A stretch of 64,000 bases of DNA from Antitrichia curtipendula (GCA_951230915.1 OX579633.1:50048029-50112028), one strand, 5' to 3'. Numbered from the stretch's first letter, positions 23,757 to 35,730 are shown. Translations and numbers: made by a program. The notes: generated by a model not told the origin, from the sequence alone.

Positions 23757-26700
23757 ATGGCGGCGGAGGCAAATTTGTTTCAGGAATTTAGCACAGCGCG
23801 TGCGGTGCCTGTGCGCACGGCGATCTTGGTGAAGGATTCGGGTGACTCTTCGAAGTTCCTCCTTCGAAGGTTCTTGTTCTTCCCTTTACTTTCTTGCTAA
23901 AAGAGTTCTTGCATTTTCATGGCTCCAATTTCGTGCAAGTAGTTTAGATGAGTCACTTTACCAGATTTAATCTAGAATTTGAATAAGCGTCACTTGTGGT
24001 TACTGAAAGTTTCTAATTCTTTAGTCGGAAGTGATTTTGTGAAAGAGAGCTTTTTTGTCATGGGCGTGCATTAGTAGTGCAGATCACTCGTGAGAAGCTT
24101 CTAATGATTGCTTTTATGTCTTCTCCGAGTTGTTTTTAATTTGAGCGCTTCTTGGCTAATGATGTGGTGTGGTTAAGTGTGCAGGGAAGGAGGTCACACT
24201 CGAGCTGTTTGGAATAATTTCTTGTCTGCGTTCCTTCCTGAGGCAAGTATCCTTATTTAAAGTTATCGTTTCAGATTCTGTTGAACTTACAGGAGTTCGT
24301 GAAGAATCATTGTGCACTGTAATTTGTTGAAGAGGCTTTTCAGTCTAGGGCATGTCTTCATGGTTTTCAAGCATCGCTTGTGAAGAGAAAGATTATCGTA
24401 GCTTTTGAAGTTCGAGGACCAGGTTGAGCACGTAATCATTTATGGATCATTTACTACGGTCTTGCTGCTTGTTGCAAAACTTATCACACTTTGTCATACT
24501 AGTATCATTTCAGTTTCCTCAACCTCATGTGTCTGAGTGCAGGGATATCCTAACAGTGTGACACCAGACTACCTTCCCTTTCAAACATGGGACACTTTAC
24601 AGGTTCCCGTCTTCAATAAGCCTTTGTGGTAGCATGTCAAAATGATTTCATTGACTCGAGAGAGTTCATCGATATCATGGCAAACTGGTTTCATATTAAG
24701 AGTTTTTTCGAACATTGTGATGTATTTTGGAAAATAGTGAGTTTCTGAGATATTGGCACCTAATCCAACTATTCGATATTTGACCTACAGGGCCTATCTA
24801 CATACATTCGCAGCATGCTTTCAACGCAAGTAAGATAGGTTATCCTGTGTAATCTAAGATTTCAAGTACTTTATCTGTCAACAATTTTTTGCTTTTCGCA
24901 ATTGAAATCAAATGTTACCACTATATTTTTTAATAAGATCGAAAAAAATAATGATATGTGTCGATTTTTTTGAACTATTAAGAATGATCATGTGGGTATC
25001 TCAGCCTCAAAGGAGTGCTCAACTTAGATTTGGAGTGCCTGATCTTGAGCAGAAGTTTTATTTTGTGAAATGCACAACAGGCACTCTTGGGTGGCATTGG
25101 GGTAGGGGAAACAACTGCTACAGTAGTTGGCGCCACTTTCCAGGTAAACGGAACGATAGTGTCATGATCTGCCGGCAGCCCTCCTAGAAAGAGTTGTGTT
25201 TTGCAGATATCAAGTCCTTTTTTTTATAGTTTTAATGTCAGAAGTTGGAAAACTCAAGGAACGATGTCCTTAAGATTTTATTCCTGTCTGTGCCAGTGGT
25301 TTTTGCGGGACTTTACCGGCATGTTGGGGAGCATTCTCTTCACGCTTCATCAAGTACGTTACCACTTGACAATGAGAATCAATCATCTGCACTATGGCTT
25401 GAACTTGGTGTTTCACGCATCTCTTTCAGGACAAATGTGTCTATTTCGCATTCATTGTTTTTGGTGCCAAGCTTTGACAAGTGATCAATGGTTCCCACCC
25501 GCAGGGATCAAACTTAGATAGTAGTGCCAAGCAATGGCGCCTAGCAGCAGATTTAATGAATGATGTTGGTAAGTTTTAGTTCCTCTTCAGTCACGTACAT
25601 TTAGTACGAGCCTGTGACGTTTAACCATGGTTAAAAGCATGATATCATTACCTAAAGCTATATACGACTTACATTGGTATATAAACATTTAGTTGTAGAA
25701 CTGTGCGACTAACTTATCTCCCTTGTGCAGGAATGTTGATGGATCTTGTATCGCCACTTTTTCCAGGTGCCTTTGTGACGATTCTTTGCATCGGCAGCAT
25801 GGCTAGATCAGTTAGTAAGCTTACTTCACCTCGAGTGAAACGTGGTCTCAAGTTTTCTTAAGGGTCAGCTCACTCAGCAGGATACTCCGGTTAATCCATT
25901 TATTTACAGAGTAGCGTGCATGAAATCCAGTTCTGAAATTGCAGATATGGATATGCCAATGCAGCTGGGGTTGCGAGTGGAGCAACACGAGCTGCATTGA
26001 CCCAACATTTTGCCTTGCGGAAGAATGCTGCAGATGTTTCTGCAAAGGTAATTGTTTGGTAACTCACAATCTCCACAATTCCCAAGCAGTTTTTTAGGCA
26101 CCATATTGCTATGACCTAATTTTTCCAGAAAAATCAAGCCTAAAATTCAAGGCATTTATTGAAAGGCCTTCACACGTAATTTCATTCCTGGGAGGATCAA
26201 TTAAGCCAGATTGTTAACATAATATTTCTACTCCAGCTGTTACAAAGCAGGAGTATGTATCAATACCAATAATACTTGGTAATTCAGATGAACAATACTC
26301 CAATTCTTTTGCAGGAGGGAAGCCAGGAGACTGCTGCAACCATGGTTGGAATGCTATTAGGCATGGTCCTAGCACGCTTAACAGCAGGAAATGTGGTTGC
26401 TCTTTGGGTTTCCTTCCTCCTCCTCACTGCTTTTCATATGTATGGTGAGTGTCTTTTATCAACCATGGAATTTAATCGCTGTGCTTCAGCTTCGGAGCTT
26501 CTGTTTATAGCGATCTGGAACTTGTGGAATGCAAACTGTATGAACTTTGCATGGCTGTTTATGAAGGGGAACGTATGATGATGATGGTGTCATGGTAATA
26601 ACTCTTGTTGGATATAATAATTTTTCGTCAAATTTGGCATGCCCAGCAAACTACAGGGCAGTTCGGTCGCTCTGTTTGGCGAGCTTGAATGCTGAAAGAA

Positions 26701-27806
26701 CCTCAATTCTCTTGCGAGCTTTCAAGGAAGGCAGAAAAGGTTTTAAAAATACTCCACCCCGTTTTCGGTGATATTGTCCTTATCAACACTTCCTTTTATT
26801 GTAAAGACTTTCGCAAGTTTGTGCAAAGATTGATCTACGATCGGATCCATGCCTTGAATGGATGAGCAGTACCAACTCCGAGAGAAGTAGCAGACCAAGA
26901 ACATCTGCTTCCACAAATCCCCAGTCTCCCGTGGCAGAAATCACGTGCTGGAGATGCGTGGTTGCCGAAGTCCGTACTTTTTGGCGTCCCAATATCCTCC
27001 CTGAAGCTGACTGATGGGTTCGAGGCAAACCCGTAATTTAGACTGCTTTCTAAACTTCCCTATTTTTTACCGACATTGTCTGTGATGTTGAAACGGTGAA
27101 CGATATGTAAATCTCGACTTCTCTCATTTGGACCTAATCGTACAATAGTGGATTCTTGCAGGTGGAGGAGTTTCCCATCTTTGGTCGAGCGATATTCAAC
27201 AGGTATAATTATTGTTCTTTTACACACAACCTTGTGGATACTCAAGTGTCAAAGACATGCTCTGTTGGTCACTTCACGGATTGAGGGACTGAAAAAACTA
27301 CAGATTTTTGACGTGATTTGCGCTCGGATCAAACGTCGGAGGTCTTTTATCACTGATGAACGAGAATCTTCGTATGCTACGCAGATCCATACCTGGTGGT
27401 TCCTGATGGCGCAAATGTGCACGTAGTACTGCACAAAGTGGCAACCCCACAGGATTTTCTGCGGGCCTATGTCCACGCCCTTTGTCTAGCTGATCTCCAA
27501 GCACGATCGCCAAGTAATCTATCTGAGGAAATAGCTATCACGTGGATGAAGAAAAACTATGCTCCATTTGTCGACTCTGTAAGCTGATACCGTTTTTCCC
27601 TCGCTTTAATTTTTTCTGCAAAATGCTGTGATGTCACTATTTTAATTTCCTGCAAATTGCTAGATGCCACTATTTTACACGACATTAAATAACCCTGACA
27701 AGCACTTGTTTGGCAGCTTGGGGCATCTGGTTGGACCACAGACCGTATTCTGGTAGTGTCAAGTGAATGGCGGGCAGAATGGCTCAACGTGCATAAGCAG
27801 GAATAA
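23757..27806 (+). CDS. RUS3: ROOT UVB SENSITIVE family (DUF647) protein, RUS3-like, 15 exons
   Basis: Predicted exons: 23757-23869, 24185-24242, 24543-24602, 24791-24829, 25081-25143, 25297-25353, 25505-25568, 25731-25814, 25965-26047, 26315-26444, 26647-26739, 26870-27032, 27162-27202, 27385-27578 and 27717-27806. They join in frame to 443 residues. Diagnostic DUF647 stretches run in order: FLPEGYPNSVTPDYLPFQ, GVGETTATVVGATFQ, WFLRDFTGMLGSILFTLHQ, GSNLDSSAKQWRLAADLMND, VASGATRAALTQHFA, EGSQETAATMVGMLLGMV, VVPDGANVHVVLHK and SEWRAEWLN. By recalled comparison it is nearest the RUS3 subgroup. RUS proteins act in early seedling development and UV-B responses; RUS3's biochemical role is unknown. 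Intron 2 uses a GC donor (GAG/GCAAGT), and introns 1 and 3 use GTTCTT and GTTCCC. The end of exon 12 is the least certain boundary: a GG/GTTCGA donor 18 bases upstream (exon end 27014) also keeps frame. No damage is seen. Confidence 0.93.
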
Positions 27807-28378
27807 CCCCGACATTGCAACCATATCCTGTAGGTTTGGAAATGCCCAATGAATAGTCATTGAAGTGTAGCTGTGCAGTGCATCACACATTAATGGGTGT
27901 TAGAGCCTGTGATTCCTGCTTCGCAACTTGCTGATTTGTTACCATATTGGGCATTTGCGATTCTTCTTTCTTCAAATTAGTAGCTTCCTTGTAGTGATTT
28001 GGAGCGTGATTCTGAAATCGCCTTCTTCTGCAGACCAGCTCTTCACCCCCTATTATCCTTGTGAAGCGGCATTTTATCACTTGATAAGAATTTTTTTGAA
28101 ATTGGTATTTTATCATGCAGGGATGCACATTCAGAACGTTACCAACGAGATCTGTATTTAGAGATGGTTTTGTCGAGTTACAGGTGGAGAGTAGCCTTTG
28201 AAATACCTGCCTGAATCTGTCCGGATTCGAATATGAAGGGCGTTTGTAAGCATAATACCCCGACCTAATGTATCCACACTTGCCGCAGCACCATCCTCTA
28301 GGCTAAGAAGCAATTGATTCTCTACACAATGTTAACAAATGGTGCCAATGTACCCGGGAACCAGGAAACAAGCACAAT
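27807..28378. other. 3' region of the RUS3-like gene, no further gene
   Basis: Moderately GC-rich sequence follows the stop codon and probably contains the 3' untranslated region. No canonical AATAAA stands out, and no second gene is supported. Confidence 0.4.
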
Positions 28379-28522
28379 GCAAAGTATGCAACATCCACAA
28401 AGCTCGCACTCGAATGAAATGATTGAATACGCCAAAAGAAAAAGAAAAAGAAAAAAGAAAAGTATGCAACATCCGTAAAGCTCGCACTGGAATCATTTCA
28501 AAACGCCAAAAGGAAAAAAAAC
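28379..28522. repeat. 80-bp tandem duplication
   Basis: Two copies, starting at 28379 and 28459, share AAAGTATGCAACATCC, AAAGCTCGCACT and CGCCAAAAG, separated by an A-rich AAAAAG run. Pyrimidine-rich tracts follow near 28620-28650. Confidence 0.7.
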
Positions 28523-29235
28523 AGGAGAAAAAAGTTCCGGAATTATTCATCTGCCTCCCGAGATGGCAATGATGCTCTTTTCACCCCCGAGAAAAAGCTC
28601 GCTATAGTTAGGGGTAGCCTTTTTTTTTTCTTTTTTTTCTTTTTTTTTCTTTTAACAAATGGAAGAACCATTGCATAAAAAAAAAAAGTCACCATTCAAA
28701 AACAGCCAAGCCAAGGGCTGGACAATGAAGAGAAAGGAGCAGTTAGAGGGAAATTTGGAGCGCCTACTCTGCCGCCAAAGTTGGGGAAAGAAGATCCCTG
28801 GAATTACTCTCTGGACTTGCTGAATTATTAGAGTGAGTTCTCTCTTTTCTTGTTGCCGCCCTACTTCCTCGTCCACCAACTTCTTTAGTTTAAAAAAAAA
28901 AAAACACAATATAAAATGGAAATTGTTCATGTGTTTCAAGAAAGAAAGAAAAAGAAATACAAAGATAATAAAAAGGGGATGTTCCATTACGTGCCCTAAT
29001 TTTGATCTTGGTGATTCGATTGAACATGGCAGTGTTGCATTGTGAAAATGATAAATTTTGAAGTTTGAGATGAAAAGTTCAATGGAATGGAATGATTCAA
29101 ACAAACGATTTTTTGAGACTTAAGTGGAATTTACCTCTTCTTCTAAAAAAATTCTCTTCTCTCCCAATTGTCAATGTAAAGAAACTAATTTTGGTTGTTT
29201 GGTCAATTTGTGATTCTTATTGGGCTAACGTATTG
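28523..29235. other. Low-complexity intergenic DNA
   Basis: T-rich (28620-28655) and A-rich tracts dominate. The open frames here, 28652-29104 minus and 28833-29045 plus, are low-complexity and not supported as genes. Confidence 0.5.
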
Positions 29236-29488
29236 TACACTAAATAGTGAAATTAGGTTATCCCACACTAATTCTTTGATGTTCTACACTATTTAAATAT
29301 TTATTATTACTTTATAAAAATTTATTGCTTTTGAATTAGAATTGTAATTGGTACTCATGAATGTCCATGTGTACAAATGGAAATATCTGTAGACCAAAAC
29401 ATTTGTTGACTCTAATGGTCTGTAAAGTAATTTTCTTGAAGTAAGGCAACTTAATTGTTAAGGCAACCTAATTTCACTATTTAGTGTA
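29236..29488. mobile_element. 253-bp miniature element with perfect 24-bp TIRs
   Basis: 29236-29259 (TACACTAAATAGTGAAATTA then GGTT) is the exact reverse complement of 29465-29488. The interior is AT-rich and non-coding. No convincing target duplication was seen, so superfamily is unassigned. Confidence 0.7.
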
Positions 29489-30600
29489 GATTATGGGATT
29501 TATGGCTATTGTCATGTGACATCTAGGAAGCACTTCTTTGGAGGTGACCTAGTAGCACTTATGCAATTAGAGCATCACACTTCAAACTCTTTGAATCCTT
29601 GACTCCCCCTAATAATGTTATGGCCTCCCTACCTTGGTCCAAAAATAAAAAATAATTCCACTTCCATGCTTTTCCATTTCATTTAATCCTTGAATGTTGA
29701 CACGGATGCCAAATGTTTGATGGATGACAAGGAATCACTGTAATAGGACAGAAGTACAATTGTTCATCCTTAGATTTTTGTTATGAAAAGGGAAGGTCTT
29801 CTATAGTAGTTTCACTAGTTTGACTTCCAATGAGTGCTTTTGTTATTTCTTAAGCCAATGATTCACATGGTAATGAAAAGGGATGATTTCCAAGGTCACC
29901 CCTCATCCTTTAAAGGTTAAAAAAATAGGATTCATGACTTCTTGAAGTACAACTCTGAAGTTAGATAATGCATAAATGCATGATAGGTGTCATTGGGCAT
30001 TTTGATCATGTACCTATGGGTAAAATTACACTACAGTTGTCTAGAATTGAAATCATAGCAAAATTTTGTACAAGATAAAAGTTTGGAGTCAGTTTTCCTA
30101 TAGTTTTTGTGATTTAAAAAATAAATAAAAAATGGATTAGAGTCCTATATTTTGCATACATTGATAATTGCATAATAAAAAGTGAAATTAATCTATTAAT
30201 TGAATGTATGGAGTACGAACATTAAATGTTTGTACTGTCACAAATTCATGTTTAGCATTGTTGTACTTCTTTTCCCTAGTTTGGGGTTTCATTCTTACAA
30301 TTCAAAAAGCTAAATCCAATGTTTTAATGTTTAGGTACTTAAATTAGGCACTTAATTAGTGTTTTAAGACCTATATAAGAAAATATCCTAGCAAATTTAT
30401 GATTTTAATATGAAAGTCAAATTTTGACTTTAAATTATTTTTAATTTATTTTTAATTTGAGAATTTATGAAAAGACCTTTTGATTCAGATAGGCCAACAT
30501 TAAATATTGGTATAAATGAATCTTTTGGCTCCATTTAGTACCAACTTTGGTACATTTTACACTAGTTTTTACTAGATTGTATATTTGACAAGGGGCGACT
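29489..30600. other. AT-rich intergenic DNA, nothing recognised
   Basis: No supported gene or repeat boundary. Confidence 0.5.
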
Positions 30601-31080
30601 GTAGTGTGCGATCACCCCTATTCACAATCCTACCTCTCTTTGCGTGATTTGCGTTATAAAAAAAAATGGTCCTGTAGCTTGATGAAGCGTCGTCACGGTG
30701 CAACGAGTGCCCAAAGCCTTCACTAACCTAAGTCATGTTGAAAAGTCAGTAGAAAATTCACAAGTAGAAGCGGCGAGATGTGCATTGAACATTTTCTCGC
30801 ACAAACAGCGGCTGATTCCTCGGAAATCGGGCCGCTAATGCCGTGTAACTTACATCAGCAACATTCGATGCAAATTGCTCCACAACAGAGGGCCGGGTTC
30901 ACTGTAACCGGAGACGGCGGACAGAGTATTTATATAACCACGCAGTTGCTTGCAACACACCATGAGCTAGCTGATGTTGCTGATGCCGTAAGTATTATCA
31001 ATTGAGCTTATCCTTGTTAATCGATTATCAGTAAGTTTTCCACAAACAAATTGTCGTCGGTCGAATTCGCTCATGACAAG
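30601..31080. other. GC-richer island with TATA-like site, no gene assigned
   Basis: Composition rises and TATTTATATAACC occurs at about 30928-30939 on the plus strand. Downstream a GCCGTAAGTATT resembles a splice donor. The 75-codon frame at 30778-31005 has no recognisable motif. It could be an unannotated short gene or a promoter relic. Confidence 0.3.
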
Positions 31081-31593
31081 TTTTAGTTGCCACAAGTAAT
31101 GGCAGATGCTGGCCAGTCAATGTCAAGTAATTGAATATCCGTAAACGATTCACACAAACATTCCGGAGAGTATCACATATATACTTGAATCCCCAAACGG
31201 TCGAAGTTCTGATTACACCAGAGAATATATTATATTCTCTAGAGAACCCAGTAGAAAGAAACATTCAGCAACACATGCTCCACTAGGTTCGCCAAATGAA
31301 TACATACTCAAATAATTTAACATCAAACTGAAGCCGGACCCTTGCTCTTTCCACATTCTCTGCAATCGTGGAGTCTTACCCACTGACATACAACTTCTAA
31401 TCTCCTAGCTAGCAAAATGTATGCGAAGTTGCGATCGGGTGCTCTCGAACGCTCCAGAATCATGTGAAGGCATAAATCGATCACTGGCAACCTGCTAACT
31501 AGTTAACCTGTGCGTAATCTATGTTTACTTTCTTGTAATTAAGCCCTAAACTCAGTGAAGTGTACATCCACCATGGATTGGAGACTTGCAAAA

Positions 31594-32845
31594 TCAGTAC
31601 ATCATTTGCACGTTGCCCTCGTAGAGCTGGCCGGGCTGGAAGTTGTCCGGAATGACTTGGTTGGCGGTGACGGTGTGGCCGTTCAGCAAGGCAGTAATCT
31701 TGACCGAGTAAGGCCCTTTGAAAGCCTGCCCGGAGTAATTGATGAGCATCCAGTTGGCGCCCCAGTTGTGCTTTGCCGGTTGCAAGGAGCCCCCGTTCTG
31801 GCCGATCTCCACACTCTCAATGTCGCCGGGGCCGCCCAAGTACTTGACAGTAAAGGAGAGCCAATAATTGCTGGACCCCGCATCCACTTTGAGTGCAATG
31901 TTCTGGTTGGGGTACGAGCAGGGGACTCGCTTGTACTGAATATCGTACAAGCCGATGTTGCGCAGGGCGCCGTCTTGGCCAGGGTTGGCCATGGCGCTGA
32001 TGGCGGCCCCGCTGAAGTCGAAGGCTGGCTGGTTGGTGCTGCAGTAAGTGCCGCCAGGGCACAAGTCTGTGATGACGATTCGTGTTGGCGAGGAATTGCA
32101 GCTCGAATACGAGCACTTCACGTCGTAGCACTGGCCGCAGCCCTTGCCGTCCTGGAAGATAGGCGCATTGCCTGCTGCAATCTTGTTCCCGATCGGAGTA
32201 CCCGTCAATTCGGTGTAGCCACATGCCCCTCCTGGGCGCACACAAACAAATCACATCTCATCACACGTGCACTAGAATTTGAAAGATTGATTCTTAAGCA
32301 TCCTGATAATCAATTCGATCATCTCAGGCATTGAGATTCGAATCCGAAGTTTTCCCAAGAACGTCACGAATGTTCTCGGTATGTAGCTCATCGTATGCTG
32401 GAACGTCGTTGTTCAAAGTTTTCAATTAGGTCCGAGAGGTTTGAACTACACAGGATGTTAATTGAAAAGTATCAGAGCAGAACGTTAAAGAGCTAAACTA
32501 GCTAGCTCCCGAAAATGCACTCCTTATAACTGGAATCTAGAACATTCGTAACAACCATTTGCGCACTGATGAGCTACTTCGTTACACGGTTGAGCTTCTG
32601 GCACGTCTTCAATGCATCAGCCAAGTGCAAACTTCAAAGCGATTCCCCGAATACAATATTCATCGACATTCAGATCAAAGGAGCTTACCACTCGACCCTT
32701 CGCCTTGTGGATCCCCGTACCAAGTGGCATGTCCAGACAACCAGCTCTCATCATACCCATTCGCAGCAAGATTCACAGTCACAGATCCAACCAAGGCAAC
32801 AAGTTCACCCACGAGTACCAACATCAACACTCGGCAGACAGTCAT
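31594..32845 (-). CDS. EXPB: Beta-expansin (EXPB) 1, two exons
   Basis: Exons 32845-32689 and 32231-31594 join in frame to 264 residues, the usual expansin length. Expansins are secreted and loosen cellulose-hemicellulose contacts without hydrolysis. A signal peptide (MTVCRVLMLVLVGELVALVGS) precedes the double-psi beta-barrel domain with ATWYG, GACGYTELTGTP, GCGQCYDVKC and DLCPGGTYC. The C-terminal CBM63 domain has YWLSFTVKYLGGPGD, HNWGANW and ANQVIP. The subgroup assignment to EXPB rests on the CPGG...FD...SGAA arrangement. The canonical HFD motif reads AFD here (PAFDFSGAA). The ATG chosen is the first that gives a signal peptide in frame. The acceptor is CAG/GAG, where a three-base alternative would drop one Gly. 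It is a close paralogue of EXPB 2 at 45655-46741. Confidence 0.93.
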
Positions 32846-32922
32846 GACTGTATACAAAATCAAGTCCTTGCTGAACTGTACTCAGTGACACTACTTCGTG
32901 ACGACTGTTACATGAATTGATC

Positions 32923-32966
32923 GAATGACTGAATGACTGAATGACAGTTTCATGAGCCTTTTATTT
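32923..32966 (-). promoter_or_regulatory. Candidate promoter elements of beta-expansin 1
   Basis: On the minus strand AAATAAAAGG lies about 115 bases upstream of the start codon at a TATA-like distance from a short leader. Next to it are three tandem GAATGAC-type repeats (32923-32946). Assignment is tentative. Confidence 0.35.
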
Positions 32967-33183
32967 ACTTGAGAGAAAAGCTCTCCAACTCTCCATTTCG
33001 TTACTAAATTACGTACTCCAAGCAGGCTGTTACCGATGATTCAGTAGAATTCGGGTAACTTCCGTGGATGGGGCGGCATTTTGCCTCTTTTAGGGGCGGC
33101 AGATTGCTGGAATTTCTGCTCCTGCGCTCGTGTTTATTTTGTTTTATTTCTCGAATGAAAATTTTCTGTGCTTTTTGTGTGTT

Positions 33184-33300
33184 TCAGTGGACGCCAGGTC
33201 TCGAGTCTTGCGAATGTTTCGGAAGCCAAGGGATTGATGGCGCCGGTGAAGGAGGAGATGCGGCGGTTGTACGCGAGAACAGAATGTGGGTCAGTGGGTG
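33184..33300 (+). other. Isolated exon-like segment, unknown protein
   Basis: After a TGTTTCAG acceptor the sequence is GC-rich and one frame reads 'SSLANVSEAKGLMAPVKEEM' followed by 'RRLYART', which looks like an amphipathic helical protein. No linked exons were found. The family is not recognised; it may be an orphan fragment of a captured gene. Confidence 0.25.
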
Positions 33301-33874
33301 TGAATGAATGTTGCCGTGGAGATTTTCGGTGGAAGACTGAATGTTGGATCTAAACTGCACTGCCTTGTTCTACGCTATTAGCTAGACTAGAAAAGTCAGT
33401 AATGTTACTATGAAATTTTACTTTTTGGGAAATTGATGCGATTTTGTCTTTCACTAATTTAAATATTCGATAAATAATCTGACCTTTGGTAAATTAGTGT
33501 CACATGCACTAATTAAATAGGACACATCAGTGTGTAAGCTCGTAGCATTGGAGAATCAATTTAATTTTGTTGGAAATTTTTTAATTTCTAATCAATGTTT
33601 AAGGTTAATTAACCCATAATTTTGGACTTCTAATTTGACACACAAGGAAACCTTAAGATCTTTCCTTCATGGCATGTATGAAAAAATGTGAAAATGATTT
33701 AGCTAGATGATAAAATAGGTCAAAATATGAATCTATATATCTACATTAGGGAATCAGGGAATCAATCTATTAGAAAAAAAGACCTTACAGTAAGTTTTTT
33801 CTTTACAAAATTGATTTATAGTTTTCAATTTCTACAATTACAATAAAATTTTGGAAAGATAAAATGGTTTGCAA
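33301..33874. other. AT-rich intergenic DNA, nothing recognised
   Basis: Composition falls sharply and no gene or clear boundary is seen before the transposon copy that follows. Confidence 0.5.
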
Positions 33875-34764
33875 AGGACCATGACTGTATTTTCACCAAA
33901 AATGCTCCAAAATTGTCATTTCTAGTACAAGTACCAAATTTGAAAAAAAAACATTTGGGGACATATGTAAGTGTAGGACCTTGTGGTATGTTGACTTGAG
34001 AACATGTGGGAAATATTTCAAAAAAATTCACCGCCTAGATTACAAGATATGAGCTTTTAAATTCACAAAAATCCTTTTTTTGGCCCTCCATTAAATCAGG
34101 CAACTACACTTCATAAGCTCACATTTGTATGAAAACATGTCCAAAATGGTGGTGCTTCTTTGGATTCATTCTTCAAGTCAAGTTGTCTACATGCTTTAAA
34201 ATTTGAGATAATTTGGAGTTGTACAACATATAAAAAAAAATAGTAAGTAGAAAAAAATAGAGTATAATGATTCAAAACACGAAATTATTGAAAATTTATT
34301 TATGGAATTGAAAAATGCCAATCCCAATGGTTACATTGTTGTAATAAACAATCTACATCCTATATTTTATTTTTTTCCAAAATAAAAAATCCATAACTAC
34401 CTACTAACTAAAACTCTTCCTAACTTTTGACTCATTATATCAAAATGGAATGATTCGAAGCTTTCCATGTATATGTAAATCTAAAAAACTAATTTCAAAT
34501 TTTTGTTTATAAAAAAACTGATTTTTTTTTATCTGCCCAAATTGCCCATTTATAGAAAAAATAATATATTTGGCCATAATTTTTTACTCACATTTTCAAA
34601 GGTCCTGAATTTTAGTGCACATGAAAGATATTTCTTGTCCACACCTTCTATTAAAGTTTGGGCCCAAAACATAAAAATCTCCAACCAGTCAACCACATGT
34701 ACTTACCCAAAATTGCTATGTTGCCAAATTTAGCAGGCTAAATGGCTAATCCTTTAGGGATTAA
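33875..34764 (+). mobile_element. TTAA-family element, subfamily B (left end degraded)
   Basis: It shares order and phrases with 42873-43837 and, inverted, 46939-47871, for example 'ttttcaccaaaaatgctccaaaattg' (compare 42900) and 'gttgtacaacatat'. The right end is CTTTAGGGATTAA. The left tip is eroded. No coding capacity. Confidence 0.65.
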
Positions 34765-35355
34765 ATAAAATTTACTACCAAGAAAAAATTTAAACTATAA
34801 CCGTTGTATTCTACTTCAACTTAGTACTTCATTGTCAATCTGCTAATATTGATAAAAAAAAAATATATATTTCAAGCATCTTGACCTCTCGATTGACTTG
34901 CTTCAAATTAGAGGCAATCATTCATGAGGAAATTAGAGGCAATTAGTATATTTTGATTAACACTTATTATGATCAAACAATGTTTTCCAAAAGAGATTGA
35001 TGACCATTCATGAGGCAAGTGTATAGAACAAGCTAAATTTTATGAAATGATGCAAAATGGTGTAGGTAAATTTTGTATCTTCTCTTCAAATTAAAATCAT
35101 TTCAAGTTTCAATGCAACCATCCTTGTGTAGGCATTTAGGCCAATTTTTTGGTAACGATTCCATATCCCATATGCTAAATCAATTGTGAATACTTGAAAG
35201 ATACATTTTGAATGCCACAGATTCAATCTCATCACAAAAAATCAAAGTTATAATTACTGAGAGCTCACTAACTACATGGTCTAAAGAGGCTCCATTTGGT
35301 CCATCCATTTTTTTTAGATGGCACCCAAGTCTAGAAATGAAACATTTCTTTAAGA
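34765..35355. other. AT-rich intergenic DNA, nothing recognised
   Basis: No supported gene. A short direct repeat of 'caaattagaggcaat' type occurs near 34908-34950. Confidence 0.45.
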
Positions 35356-35730
35356 ACTTCAATCAGGGTTGTCACATTGGGCAATTTTGGGTCACCGGAT
35401 AGGACGGATGGACGGGCAATCTAGACAAATTTAAGGATTTAGGATTTAGTGCTTTGAATTTTACTATAATTTAAGGTAAATCTACCATAATTTATGATAA
35501 ATCCAAATGATTTAAGGTAAATTAAGGTAAGCTTCCATGATTTTAAGATAAACTATCATGATTTAAAGTAAATTAAGTGTCATTAAGATAATTTCACGTT
35601 ATATGTTTTACCTTTATAGTAAGTCAACTACATTTTGACTTCATCGGACGGATGGCACCTATACTAGACGGGCAAATCGGACAAACAATCAAGCGGTTTG
35701 TCCGTCCAATGTGACAACCTTGACTTCAAT
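35356..35730. mobile_element. hAT-type miniature element with 8-bp target duplication
   Basis: The element occupies 35364-35722 (359 bp). Its ends are CAGGGTTGTCACATTGG and CCAATGTGACAACCTTG, an inverted repeat with one mismatch. ACTTCAAT is present on both sides (35356-35363 and 35723-35730). An 8-bp duplication and CA(A/G)GG tips are hallmarks of hAT elements. The interior repeats a 'atttaaggtaaa' motif several times and lacks coding capacity. Confidence 0.85.

Larger units (their letters stand above)
31085..33075 (-). repeat. Duplicated block A containing beta-expansin 1
   Basis: Similarity with 44990-46925 is not limited to the coding exons. It includes about 500 bases of 3' flank (shared phrases 'acaaacattcc...agtatcacata', 'tgaagccggacc', 'ctccagaatcatgtga') and the far 5' flank (AACTTCCGtGGATGG near 33060). 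This is a segmental duplication in direct orientation, about 14 kb apart. Confidence 0.8.

Noticed and set aside
25245..25521. Two overlapping frames of 79 and 106 codons inside the RUS3-like gene
   Set aside because: They read through an exon into introns. Only the 57-base exon 25297-25353 matches the family.
30928..30939. TATTTATATAACC as a promoter
   Set aside because: No gene follows on the plus strand, and the site alone is weak evidence.
31555..32334. A 259-codon plus-strand frame opposite EXPB 1, and similar long antisense frames opposite EXPB 2 and EXPB 3
   Set aside because: They are shadows of the GC-rich expansin exons. The minus-strand (or sense) proteins carry all family motifs.
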